DNA of 44,480 nucleotides from Pirellulales bacterium (GTDB lineage Bacteria > Planctomycetota > Planctomycetia > Pirellulales > UBA1268). Numbering within the stretch: position 1 is the first letter of the stretch; each line of letters starts with the position of its first letter. Below, piece after piece: positions 18,901 through 27,186 of the stretch. The notes below the pieces were generated by a model. That model was not told the DNA's origin. It saw only the letters and a list, made by a program, of their open reading frames with translations, and did no database searches. The DNA lies in the NCBI GenBank assembly GCA_016779265.1, contig JADHNY010000021.1:1-44480 (forward strand), read 5' to 3'. Made by a program: the position numbers and the translations under genes.

Positions 18901-20772
18901 CTACGGGGCGCTGCTGGCAGCTACTGCAAGTGAGCGAAACCGCTCGAGGTTGCGATGGATCGTGCGGTTGTGGGGCTCATAGCGGGCTGCCAACTCCTGC
19001 GTGCGGATCGCTCGTTCGTAGTTGCCCTCTGCGGCGTGGCAGTGGGCGAGCGTGTCGAGATAGCTGGCATTGTCGAAGGAGATCTCCAGCGACTTCTGTG
19101 AGTAGCGTGTGGCCTTGCGGATCCTGTCCTGTGGGGTTGTGTCATCGACCGTGTTGGCGGCGAGCCAGGCAAACTCGTTGTAGCCGTTGGGCTCGTCAGG
19201 CCGGGCGGTGATTTCACGCTCAATCTGAGCGAAGGCCTGTTCGATCTGTGCCTGGACGGCCTGTCGCTGAAGGGGTGTGCCATCCGCCAGTCGGTGCAAA
19301 GCGATCAACGCATCGACATCTTTGGGCGACGTGCGGATCGATTCTTCGAGCTTCTGTCGCTGCAGGCCCGGCTTGCCAAGGGCCTCGGCTGCGACCGCCT
19401 CAAAGTAGAGCATCCGTGAGCGGGTCGTGGCCGGTTCCCGGTCGAGCTGCCTGAGGACGGTTTCTGGATCGACGTTCTCCTTTGGTCGAGGCTGAAAGAC
19501 CGCTGCGAGTGTTTCTGCGGCACGTGTTTCCTGCTGCAGGTCGTGCAGGAACTCTGAGTACATCACCGCCGTCAAGACAAACTCGATGGCGCGTGACTCT
19601 GGGCTGCTGACGATCGCCTCGTATTCACGTGTGGCCCATTCTGTCGCTCCCCACTTGGCCAGCATCACGGCCACCTGAAGCCGATCCATGGTTTCTCCCT
19701 TGGCGAGGCGACTCGCGGCGGCAGCGGCCTGCTCTGCGCGGTCGAGTTGGCCGGTCGCCTTGAGGGCGACAGCAGCGGCAAAGGTGAGAAACAGATCGTC
19801 GTCGACGGTGCCGGACGGGCCAAAGCTGAGGCTCTCGACGACTTCAGGGAGGTCTTCCTCGACGCACCACGCCAGAAACGCTGCCGACTCCTCGCCGGTG
19901 GTGTCGCGGATCTCCGCGAGCATCGCACGGGCACGCTGCAGGGCGTCTGGCTTTCGCTCGGCGGCGACCAGTGCCTTGAGAGAGAGACGGTCAAAGATGC
20001 GGTTCGTGGAGGCAGCGAGTCCACCGGAGAGATCGGCGGCGTCCTCGCCGTTGTTGAGCGCCGGCACGGACAGTTCGGCAGCTTCCACCGGCTTGGTCTG
20101 CAGATCCGCGCGGGCAGCCTCCAGGGCATCAATCGCCCCAGGAGCTCCCTCTTCAAAATCGATCAGAGCGAGCACGACTGCCGCAGTGGGCCGCTGGCTC
20201 CCGCCGACACCGCTGCGAATCAGTGGAATCATGCGGTGAAAGAACGGATCGCCCGGCGACCATTCGCGAGCCAGCAGAGCCGCAGCCACGCGGGCCGCGG
20301 CGGGTGACTGCTCCAGCCGTAGCAGTCGTCCCAACGGTTCAATGCCAGCGGCATCGTCGAGCCGCAGCAGTCGATGCATGATCTCGATGCGTTGGCTCAG
20401 CGATGCGGTCTTGTAGTTGTCGAGTAGGTCTGCCACGGCCGGCGGGTCGTGTGGCCTTCCCAACGGAATCGAGTGCACGAGCCAGCGGGCCCGCAGGGCA
20501 ATCTCCAGGTCGTTGCTGCGTTCGGCAGCCTCGAGGAGCTCATCGATCGCCTCAGCACCGAGCTGCTCAAGCTCGTGCATGGCGGCATTGCGACGGCTGT
20601 AGTCAGGATCGCCGAGCTGCTCGATCAGCGTGGCCAGCCGAACCGTGTCGAGCTGCTGCGACGATTCCTTCGCAGCCGCCGCGGCCTCGGCCACGGCTGC
20701 CGGACCACGGCCTGAAGCCACACCAACCGCCACAGCGACGAGGAGCATGCCCTGCATGAAGGAGCGATTCAC
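18901..20772 (-). CDS. Secreted HEAT/TPR-repeat protein
   Basis: 623 residues. The start is placed at GTG 20772, because GGAGG lies seven bases upstream and it leads directly into a signal peptide (VNRSFMQGMLLVAVAVGVASG, quoted in parts: hydrophobic core about residues 6-20, then an AxA-rich stretch). The longer open frame from 20883 would bury that signal. The N-terminal half resembles HEAT repeats (LGDPDYSRRNAAMHEL, RARWLVHSI). The C-terminal third resembles TPRs (YNEFAWLAAN, ASYLDTLAHCHAAEGNYERAI). Such repeats usually mediate protein binding; the protein is expected to be periplasmic or envelope-located. It lies 159 bp downstream of pyrE on the same strand, with no obvious functional link. 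Confidence 0.78.
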   Translation of the reverse strand: MNRSFMQGMLLVAVAVGVASGRGPAAVAEAAAAAKESSQQLDTVRLATLIEQLGDPDYSRRNAAMHELEQLGAEAIDELLEAAERSNDLEIALRARWLVHSIPLGRPHDPPAVADLLDNYKTASLSQRIEIMHRLLRLDDAAGIEPLGRLLRLEQSPAAARVAAALLAREWSPGDPFFHRMIPLIRSGVGGSQRPTAAVVLALIDFEEGAPGAIDALEAARADLQTKPVEAAELSVPALNNGEDAADLSGGLAASTNRIFDRLSLKALVAAERKPDALQRARAMLAEIRDTTGEESAAFLAWCVEEDLPEVVESLSFGPSGTVDDDLFLTFAAAVALKATGQLDRAEQAAAAASRLAKGETMDRLQVAVMLAKWGATEWATREYEAIVSSPESRAIEFVLTAVMYSEFLHDLQQETRAAETLAAVFQPRPKENVDPETVLRQLDREPATTRSRMLYFEAVAAEALGKPGLQRQKLEESIRTSPKDVDALIALHRLADGTPLQRQAVQAQIEQAFAQIEREITARPDEPNGYNEFAWLAANTVDDTTPQDRIRKATRYSQKSLEISFDNASYLDTLAHCHAAEGNYERAIRTQELAARYEPHNRTIHRNLERFRSLAVAASSAP

Positions 20773-20931
20773 CTGTAGTCCTCCAGGGATGACCGTCGCG
20801 ACAGTATTCCCAGCAGGCGTTGCCAGCAGGCACCACCAGCCGTCACTGATGGCAGCGTATGCATGCGGTGGGGAAGGCGGCAAGCGGAACGGCAGCGAGC
20901 CGATCTTTCTCTGACGACAGGCTGGCCGGTA

Positions 20932-21522
20932 TCAGGCGTCAGCGTCGGGATCAATGCCGAGGTCACGGATCGTGAGCATGGCATCCAGCGGAACGCCCCG
21001 GGCGGCGAACGCATCGGCTCCGCCAGCCAGTCGGTCGACGAGGGTCACAACCCGCTCCACCTGAAGCCCAAACTCAACCGCGCGTTCAATGGCCACCAGT
21101 GATGAGCCGCCCGTGGTGACCACGTCTTCAAGAATTACGACGCGATCGCCCGCCTTGACCGGGCCTTCCACGTAGCGACCGAGGCCATGCCCTTTGGGCT
21201 CTTTGCGGATCATGAAGCCCTTCAGCGGAAGGCCGGCGACGCCCGCCATCGTGACCACGGCGGCGGTGATCGGGTCGGCACCGATCGACATGCCCCCGAC
21301 AGCATCGGGCAGCGGGCCGAGTTCCTGCAGCCGCGCGAGCACGGCGCGTCCCACCAGCATGGCGCCGGCGGCGTCAAGCACCACCTGTTTGCCATCGAGG
21401 TAGAAACTTGCTGTCTTACCCGAGGCGAGCACAAAACTGCCCCGCTGCAGAGCCTTCGTCTCAAAGGCCTCGATGAGCTGCTGGGAGAGGTTTTCTGACG
21501 GCTGCGACGGGGATGCGTTCAT
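20932..21522 (-). CDS. pyrE: Orotate phosphoribosyltransferase
   Basis: 196 residues, cytosolic. It transfers ribose-5-phosphate from PRPP to orotate, giving OMP in de novo pyrimidine synthesis. The PRPP-binding loop is clear (VVILEDVVTTGGSS, about residues 124-137). The orotate-side motifs are visible too: FVLASGKTASFYLDGK near residue 30, GGMSIGADPI near 77, and the flexible-loop RKEPKGHG near 107. The length is slightly short of the E. coli enzyme (213) but normal for the family. It starts at ATG 21522. It is divergent from the nfeD operon across a 117-bp gap that must hold both promoters. No other pyr genes are in the window. Confidence 0.94.
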   Translation of the reverse strand: MNASPSQPSENLSQQLIEAFETKALQRGSFVLASGKTASFYLDGKQVVLDAAGAMLVGRAVLARLQELGPLPDAVGGMSIGADPITAAVVTMAGVAGLPLKGFMIRKEPKGHGLGRYVEGPVKAGDRVVILEDVVTTGGSSLVAIERAVEFGLQVERVVTLVDRLAGGADAFAARGVPLDAMLTIRDLGIDPDADA

Positions 21523-21639
21523 GGAGGGCTCGCTGCGGGAAGGGAAGCCGCCCGTTTCCGCTCGGAATCGGGCGACGCGGGTATGCGGTGCCTATGATGG
21601 AAGGCAGTCGACAGGCTGTAAACCGTCGGAGGTTCCCCC

Positions 21640-24012
21640 ATGCGAAACACGAAGACTGCGACGGCTCGAACCGCTGATGGTGGTCTGCCCGTAGGCGGCC
21701 TGGCTGCGGGCCGTCTTGTGGCGGTGTGGGGACTCAGGCTGCTGCTGACAGTCAGTCTGTGGAGCGCCGGACTGGGGTGGACCGCGGCGGTTGCTGACGA
21801 TCTCTTCTCCGACGATCCGTTTGCGGAGGTGCCCACCGTGGCGGCTCCCGCTGAGCCCGCAGAAGAACCGGCTGAGCAGTCCGCGGCCGCTGCGCAAGCT
21901 GCGGAAGAGGTAGCTGCAGAAGACAGTGTTCTTGACGGCACAGCTGTCGAAGATCGTGATCACTTGGCGGCTCCAACAGCGGAGCCACCGGTGGTGGCCC
22001 TCTCGCTGCAGCTGCCGATTCACGGCAACCGCGACACGCAGTTCATCGCGTCAGTGCTGCGGCAACTCCCAGAGCTCCGTCGCAGGCCAGGGCAACGGGG
22101 CGTGCTGGTGGTCCGTTTCGATGGCAGCGTCGAGGGACCGAGCGACTTTGGGCGTTCGCTCGAGATTGCTCGCTTTTTAAGTGGCCGGCAGCTCGACGGC
22201 GTCAAGACAGTTGCCTGGGTTCCTGAGACGGTCACTGGCCAGGCGGTGCTCGCGGTGTTGGCCTGCGAAGAAATCGTGATGGCACCGACTGCCACGCTCG
22301 GGCCGGTTGAAGACGATGCCTCTGCGGTCGATGAAGCGATGCGGGCAGCCTATGCGGAGATCGCCTCACGTCGTCAGTCGTTTCCGCCTCCCGTCGCTGT
22401 GGCCATGGCGGATCCTGCCGCCCGCGTGCTTCGTGTGACGACGCCTGCTGGGGAACGGTTTGTGGCATCCCGGGATGAGGCGGAGCAGCTCAAACAAACG
22501 GAGGCTGTTCTCGATGTGGAGGAGTTGGGGCCGTCGCCACTTGTGTTCTCCGCCCGGAATGCTCGCGAGGCGGGGTTTGTGCAGTGGCTCGCGGCCTCCA
22601 AAGATGAAGTCGCCCGCGGGCTCGACGTGCCGGTGGAGGCGTTAGCCGCGGATCCATCCCTCGGTGGTGGATGGCAGGCGGTGCAGATTCCGCTGGAGGG
22701 GGCGATCGATGGAGCCCGCATCGCCCGGGTCCGGGCCCGGCTGACCGAAGCGGTCGAGCAAGGGGCCAACCTTATCTGTCTGCGAATCGACAGCCCTGGT
22801 GGATCGGTCGAACAGAGTCTGGTGCTTGCCACGACGTTGGCTGGTCTCGATCCGGCGGAGGTCCGCACCGTGGCCTGGGTGCCCAGTCAGGCGCTCTCCG
22901 ATGCAGCGTTGGTCGCCTTGGCATGCGATCAACTCGTGATGAGTGCGGAGGCAGTCCTCGGCGGGGAAGGAGCGGGCACGCTCGATCCGCGATCGCTGCG
23001 GGCGTTGCAGGTTGCCTGGCAGGAATCGGTCGCCAAGCCACGTGACCGTTCCTGGTCCTTGCCCTTGGCGGTCGTCACGCCGGGAATCGCGGTGCGTCGC
23101 TACACGAACAAAGACACCAGGCAGGTGGGCTACTTCAGTGAAGAGGAACTCGCAAAGCGGCCTGATCAGCAGGCCTGGCAGGCCGGGCCGCAGATCGGTG
23201 TAGGGCCGATGCGTGTTACCGGTCGGACAGCGGAGTCGCTCGGCATGACGGCTCAGCTCGTTGAGTCGGCGGCGGAGTTCTCGGCGGCCTATGGGCTCGA
23301 AGGTGATATGGCGATCGCCGAGCCGAGCTGGGTCGACCTGCTCTTTGATGCCCTCGCGCAGCCGGGTGTGGCCTGGCTGTTGCTGCTGATTGGCGGTGCG
23401 GGGCTCTACATCGAACTCCACACCCCAGGCCTCGGGCTCGGTGGCTTTGTGGCGATGGTCGCCTTCATCGTGTTTTTCTGGAGTCAGTATCTCCAAGGCA
23501 CGGCAGGCTGGCTGGAGGTGATGCTCTTTCTTGCCGGTCTGTTTTGTCTGGCGGCAGAGATCTTCATCTTGCCTGGCTTTGGCGTGCTGGGGCTCGGGGG
23601 CGGCCTCTTGATTGTGGGCTCGCTCGTCTTGGCGAGTCAGTCATTTATTGTGCCGGCCAACGACTATCAGCTGCGTCAGCTGCGTTCATCGCTGTTTGGA
23701 ATCTTGGCGGCTTCGGCTGGGATCCTGGCGATGGCGGTGTTTGTGCGTCGGTGGCTCCCGTCGACGCCGATGCTGCGAAACGTGCTGCTGGTGCCGCCGG
23801 ATGAAGTGCCTGCTGAACTGGCCCACGACCCCTTGGAAGAACTGATTGGGCTTGAGGGAGTGACGACCAGTCGACTGGCGCCTGCCGGTACGGCGCGGAT
23901 CGCAGGCGTTGTGCAGAATGTGTCGGTGGAAGGTGGCCTGATCGAGCCGGGGCGTCCGGTGCGTGTGGCCGAGGTGCGAGGTGGGCGGATACTCGTCCGT
24001 GAGGTGTCATGA
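21640..24012 (+). CDS. nfeD: Long NfeD-family membrane protein with two ClpP-like domains
   Basis: 790 residues from ATG 21640, with GGAGG seven bases upstream. A signal peptide or anchor (about 26-52) precedes an acidic Ala/Glu linker. Two ClpP/crotonase-fold domains follow at about 115-330 and 345-545. The second keeps the serine-protease-like elements: DSPGGS near residue 385 and S420 in the LSDAA helix start. The first has lost them, with no SPGG and Gly200 at the aligned Ser position. Several transmembrane helices (about 570-690) lead to a C-terminal NfeD OB-fold domain (about 715-790). Known relatives cleave membrane proteins and partner flotillin/stomatin proteins. It overlaps the short nfeD by ATGA, and floA lies downstream. 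This protein is longer than the common single-protease NfeD. Confidence 0.88.
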   Translation: MRNTKTATARTADGGLPVGGLAAGRLVAVWGLRLLLTVSLWSAGLGWTAAVADDLFSDDPFAEVPTVAAPAEPAEEPAEQSAAAAQAAEEVAAEDSVLDGTAVEDRDHLAAPTAEPPVVALSLQLPIHGNRDTQFIASVLRQLPELRRRPGQRGVLVVRFDGSVEGPSDFGRSLEIARFLSGRQLDGVKTVAWVPETVTGQAVLAVLACEEIVMAPTATLGPVEDDASAVDEAMRAAYAEIASRRQSFPPPVAVAMADPAARVLRVTTPAGERFVASRDEAEQLKQTEAVLDVEELGPSPLVFSARNAREAGFVQWLAASKDEVARGLDVPVEALAADPSLGGGWQAVQIPLEGAIDGARIARVRARLTEAVEQGANLICLRIDSPGGSVEQSLVLATTLAGLDPAEVRTVAWVPSQALSDAALVALACDQLVMSAEAVLGGEGAGTLDPRSLRALQVAWQESVAKPRDRSWSLPLAVVTPGIAVRRYTNKDTRQVGYFSEEELAKRPDQQAWQAGPQIGVGPMRVTGRTAESLGMTAQLVESAAEFSAAYGLEGDMAIAEPSWVDLLFDALAQPGVAWLLLLIGGAGLYIELHTPGLGLGGFVAMVAFIVFFWSQYLQGTAGWLEVMLFLAGLFCLAAEIFILPGFGVLGLGGGLLIVGSLVLASQSFIVPANDYQLRQLRSSLFGILAASAGILAMAVFVRRWLPSTPMLRNVLLVPPDEVPAELAHDPLEELIGLEGVTTSRLAPAGTARIAGVVQNVSVEGGLIEPGRPVRVAEVRGGRILVREVS

Positions 24013-24677
24013 GCCCGGCGATCTGGATCGTCCTGCTGCTGGCGGTAGGCCTGTTGGTGATGGTTCTGGAGGTATTCATTCCCTCCGGTGGCATCCTTGG
24101 GTTTGTCAGCGTGGTTGCCATCATTGCGGCAATCGTGATGGCCTTTGTGGAGCAGGGGCCAGCGGTGGGGATGCTGGTGCTCTCGGCCGCGGTCGTGACA
24201 GTGCCGGGAGTCTTGATCGCCGCGTTTCGCTGGTTTCCAAGAACGCCGTTAGGCCGACGGGTGCTGCCACCGCCGCCAGATGCTTCGGAGGTGTTACCCG
24301 AGTCACCGCTGAGGAAGCGAGCCCGCGGGATGGTGGGCCGCACCGGACGGGTGGTTCGTGAGATGCTGCCCTGGGGCAGTGTTGAGATTGATGGCACCAC
24401 GCTTGAGGCGGTCAGTGAGACGGGGCCGATTGCCTTGGGAACGCTGGTGGAAGCAGTTGGGGTGCAGGGCATGGGGGTGGTCGTGCGGCCGGTGGATGCC
24501 GCGCAGAAAAAGGCGTCTGGCAGCGGTCTCACAGATGACGAGGTCACCCCGTTGCCTTCGGCGGATGAGCAGCCGACCGCGAGGCCGAGGCCTGACGCAT
24601 CACCGGGGCTCTCCAGCACGCTGGAAGACTTTGAGTTTGAGTCGTTTCAGCGGGAAAAGGGCTCGTCTGACGGCTAA
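24009..24677 (+). CDS. Short NfeD-family membrane protein
   Basis: 222 residues, translationally coupled to the long NfeD (ATGA overlap at 24009-24012). Two or three membrane helices occupy residues 4-75 ([53 protein letters not shown]). A cytosolic OB-fold-like domain follows ([20 protein letters not shown] to [15 protein letters not shown], about residues 103-160). The last 55 residues are a polar, probably disordered tail rich in Asp/Glu/Ser. It lacks a protease domain, so it is the short form that usually accompanies flotillin-like proteins. It probably interacts with FloA, whose gene begins 122 bp downstream. Family assignment comes from topology and context. Confidence 0.82.
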   Translation: MSPAIWIVLLLAVGLLVMVLEVFIPSGGILGFVSVVAIIAAIVMAFVEQGPAVGMLVLSAAVVTVPGVLIAAFRWFPRTPLGRRVLPPPPDASEVLPESPLRKRARGMVGRTGRVVREMLPWGSVEIDGTTLEAVSETGPIALGTLVEAVGVQGMGVVVRPVDAAQKKASGSGLTDDEVTPLPSADEQPTARPRPDASPGLSSTLEDFEFESFQREKGSSDG

Positions 24678-24799
24678 GCTGCGGGCATGGGCTGCTCGCG
24701 GGCTGCTTGACTGCGGGGTGCTGGCGATCAACTATCGATACTGGTCTCAGTCTGGTTGAGGCGGCCGTCTGTCGCGAAGCCTCACTCTTGGAGCGTGCT

Positions 24800-25822
24800 A
24801 TGTGGTCACTGGTGTTTCTCGGTGCCGGCATCTTTGCGGTGCTGGTGGTGCTCGCGTTTCTGGCGAGATATCTCCGGCTCTGGCTGCAGTCGTATGCCTC
24901 GAGCGCGGGCATCGGCTTGTTTGATCTGGTGGCGATGAGCTTCAAGAAGGTCAATCCAACGGTGATTGTCCGCAGCAAGATCATGGCGGTGCAGGCTGGC
25001 CTGGGCGACGCCAGCGGGATCACCCGGCAGTCGCTGGAGGCCCACTACCTTGCTGGTGGTCGGGTCCCCTTGGTGGTTCAGGCTCTGATCGCAGCCAACA
25101 AGGCCAAGATGACCGAGCTCGACTACAAGCTCGCCACGGCGATCGATCTGGCCGGCCGCAACGTCCGCGAAGCGGTGCAGACAACGGTCTATCCCAAAGT
25201 GATCGACTGCCCCGGCCCAACGAGTGGACGGGATTCGCTCGACTCAGTGGCGAAGGATGGTATTCAGCTCAAGGTGCGAGCGCGAGTGACAGTCCGCACC
25301 AACCTCAATCAGCTGATCGGTGGTGCCACCGAAGAGACGATAATCGCCCGAGTGGGTGAAGGCATTGTGTCGGCGATTGGCTCGGCGGATAAGCACAGCG
25401 ACGTGCTGGAAAACCCCGACCGCATTTCGAAGACCGTGCTCGCTCGCCGTCTCGACTCTAATACGGCATTTGAGATTGTCTCCATCGACATCGCCGACAT
25501 CGATGTCGGTGGCAACATCGGAGCTCGGCTGCAGGCCGACCAGGCTGAGGCCGACACCCGGGTGGCCCGAGCCAATGCGGAAGGCCGACGGGCAATGGCC
25601 GCGGCGCAAGAGCAGGAGATGGTTGCCGGGATTGAAGAGAAGCGGGCGGAGCTCGTGGCTGCTGAGGCCGAGGTGCCGAAGGCGATCGCGGATTCACTTA
25701 ACGGCGGACGGCTCGGGATCATCGACTACTACAAGCTGCGGAACCTGCAGGCAGACACCGAAATGCGAAAGAGCATCGCTACCGCTGGACCGGTCTCCGC
25801 TGCGGTAGATGCGGCGTCGTAA
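24800..25822 (+). CDS. floA: Flotillin-like protein FloA
   Basis: 340 residues from ATG 24800 (GGAG seven bases upstream); the open frame upstream of this is unlike the family. An N-terminal membrane segment (about residues 3-25) is followed by the conserved FloA stretch around residues 45-75 ([21 protein letters not shown], given in part), the SPFH region, and a long charged helix rich in Ala/Glu/Arg (about 245-300) that mediates oligomerisation. The end shows the [20 protein letters not shown] pattern typical of the family. FloA organises membrane microdomains and is encoded next to NfeD in many bacteria, as here. Length and motif order match Bacillus FloA (331 residues). The next gene begins 68 bp downstream. 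Confidence 0.93.
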   Translation: MWSLVFLGAGIFAVLVVLAFLARYLRLWLQSYASSAGIGLFDLVAMSFKKVNPTVIVRSKIMAVQAGLGDASGITRQSLEAHYLAGGRVPLVVQALIAANKAKMTELDYKLATAIDLAGRNVREAVQTTVYPKVIDCPGPTSGRDSLDSVAKDGIQLKVRARVTVRTNLNQLIGGATEETIIARVGEGIVSAIGSADKHSDVLENPDRISKTVLARRLDSNTAFEIVSIDIADIDVGGNIGARLQADQAEADTRVARANAEGRRAMAAAQEQEMVAGIEEKRAELVAAEAEVPKAIADSLNGGRLGIIDYYKLRNLQADTEMRKSIATAGPVSAAVDAAS

Positions 25823-25890
25823 GGCAGCTCCACACGGTCTCGCCGACGGGAACTCATGCACGACTCATGTGAGTGACAGAGGAACAACGG

Positions 25891-26556
25891 ATGGAGTTGG
25901 TCAGCGGAATCCTGGTCGTGCCTCTGGCACCGTTGCTGGCAGCTGCCGTCGACTGGCTCGAGGCGGTGCTACCGCTGATCTTTGTGTTGGTCTGGATTGT
26001 CTCGCAGATCGCCAACGTGGTTGGAAAAGTCCGAGGCGGTGCCAAGAAACCTGTGGCTGTGCCTCCACCACCACGGCCCGTGGTGAACCCGGCAGACCCA
26101 CTGCCGCGGGGAGGTGTGCAGCCTCGGGTGGTGAAGCCGCCACGCCCGGCTCGTCCAGCGGGTGTGGGACTCGATGAGCAGCTCCGGCAGCAGATTGAAC
26201 AGTTTCTGCGTGAGCGGCCCCCGGAGTCGATTGAGCTGGAGCAGGTGAGCCCACCAACCACACCGGCACGAAAGCCCACGCCTGTCGTGCAGAAGCCCCG
26301 TCGTACGCCCACGCCGCCCAAGCCACCTGTGGTCACTGCGAGACGGCGGGAAGTGGGCGAGTCGACGATGAAGGAGATGCCACACCTGGCGTCATCGCTG
26401 AAGCCGGCGATTGCCGATGAGCCACGGTCACAGCCGACGGCCGCGTCTGTTGCTGTTGCTGGCACGATTGCGGGGCTGCTCGCCGACCCACGGTCGCTGC
26501 GGCAGGCGATCGTGTTGCGGGAGGTGCTCGATCGGCCGGTGGAACGCTGGTCGTAG
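25891..26556 (+). CDS. Membrane-anchored, proline-rich protein of the floA cluster
   Basis: 221 residues. ATG 25891 is preferred over a GTG at 25873 because GAGGAA lies six bases upstream of it. Residues 1-45 contain hydrophobic segments likely to anchor it in the membrane (VPLAPLLAAAVDWL, VLPLIFVLVWIVSQIANVV). The middle is a proline/arginine-rich, probably disordered linker. The C-terminus carries a short hydrophobic patch and DPRSLRQAIVLREVLDRPVERW (quoted in part), a pattern I associate with uncharacterised planctomycete proteins. It probably belongs to the nfeD-floA transcription unit (68-bp gap). Its function is unknown; a role at FloA membrane domains is inference from position alone. 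A repeat-rich, gene-free region follows it. Confidence 0.68.
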   Translation: MELVSGILVVPLAPLLAAAVDWLEAVLPLIFVLVWIVSQIANVVGKVRGGAKKPVAVPPPPRPVVNPADPLPRGGVQPRVVKPPRPARPAGVGLDEQLRQQIEQFLRERPPESIELEQVSPPTTPARKPTPVVQKPRRTPTPPKPPVVTARRREVGESTMKEMPHLASSLKPAIADEPRSQPTAASVAVAGTIAGLLADPRSLRQAIVLREVLDRPVERWS

Positions 26557-26587
26557 GTGGGCGAGGAGAAGGCCGGGTTGGTGCGTT

Positions 26588-26642
26588 GAGCATTCTCGCT
26601 TCCGCCCTCCGTGGTTCGTACGACTGAAACGCCGTCTCACTC
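26588..26642. repeat. 55-bp direct repeat, copy 1
   Basis: Matches 26712-26766 at 50 of 55 positions. It begins GAGCATTCTCGCTTCCGCC and ends CGCCGTCTCACTC. It is preceded by a partial copy of the GGCCGGGTTGGT arm that also starts the palindromic element, as if part of the element had been duplicated. Confidence 0.85.
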
Positions 26643-26653
26643 GTTTGTGCTTC

Positions 26654-26781
26654 GGGGGAGGCCGGGTTGGTTCGTCGGGCGTTCGCTTCGCCATCGTGGC
26701 TTCGCTCACTCGAGCATTCTCGCTTCCGCCCTCCGGGCTTCGCTCGACTGCAACGCCGTCTCACTCAACCCGGCCTCCCCC
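26654..26781. repeat. Palindrome-bounded intergenic repeat, copy A (contains 55-bp repeat copy 2)
   Basis: A 128-bp segment bounded by a perfect 15-bp inverted repeat: GGGGGAGGCCGGGTT (26654-26668) and AACCCGGCCTCCCCC (26767-26781). The interior shares CGGGCGTTCGCTTCG (26676-26690), CTTCGCTCACTCGAG (26700-26714) and GGCTTCGCTCGA (26736-26747), in the same order and spacing, with the element at 44159-44288. It has no coding capacity for a transposase. It could be a small non-autonomous mobile repeat or a structured RNA/terminator element. Confidence 0.75.
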
Positions 26782-27154
26782 TCGCTGTGTATGCGTGGCG
26801 AGTGGCGAGTGGAGATGTAAGGGTGTTGAAACCTGCTGGCGCTGGCTTTGATAGCAGGCGAGCGGGAGGTTTGCTGGGCTGCGTGGCTTACCCGGTTTCT
26901 CGTGGCCTTAGGAGGGCTGCGCAGGCTGCGGGGGTGACTCGGCTGCGGGTGAAAGGATTGCTGGTTTCGCGATGCGAATCGCCTTGAGGGCGGAGCGTCC
27001 ACTGGACTACAAGCCACTGGTAGCGGCGGTGGAGACACGGTCGTCTTCCGGCGTGTGGGCGAGGATGCCCAAGCCTCGTCTGCACGTCGGGATTTTTCTC
27101 ATAAGGTTTCACGCACAGTTTTCAGCCACCCCCCGCATCTGCACCTCTCATCCT

Positions 27155-27182
27155 CTGCGTAGCGAACACTGCGTAGCGAAGG
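27155..27182 (+). repeat. 14-bp tandem duplication before the 27187 gene
   Basis: CTGCGTAGCGAACA (27155-27168) is followed directly by CTGCGTAGCGAAGG (27169-27182), 12 of 14 identical. The second unit contributes the GAAGGA ribosome-site sequence just before ATG 27187. Confidence 0.7.
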
Positions 27183-27186
27183 ACGC

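Larger units (their letters stand above)
26557..27186. other. Repeat-rich gene-free region
   Basis: No credible gene is present; the small open frames here are repeat-derived. It contains two 55-bp direct repeats, a 126-128-bp palindrome-bounded element (listed separately), and a possible hairpin CCTGCT/AGCAGG (26832-26837 with 26853-26858). A 14-bp tandem duplication abuts the next gene's start. The promoter for the 27187 gene must lie here, but no clear box was found. Confidence 0.6.

Noticed and set aside
27010-27060. GCCACTGG-like sequence upstream of the SH3 gene, resembling part of a cobalamin riboswitch
   Set aside because: Only a short core-like piece matches; the other conserved boxes and stems are missing, and the gene is not a cobalamin-related function.
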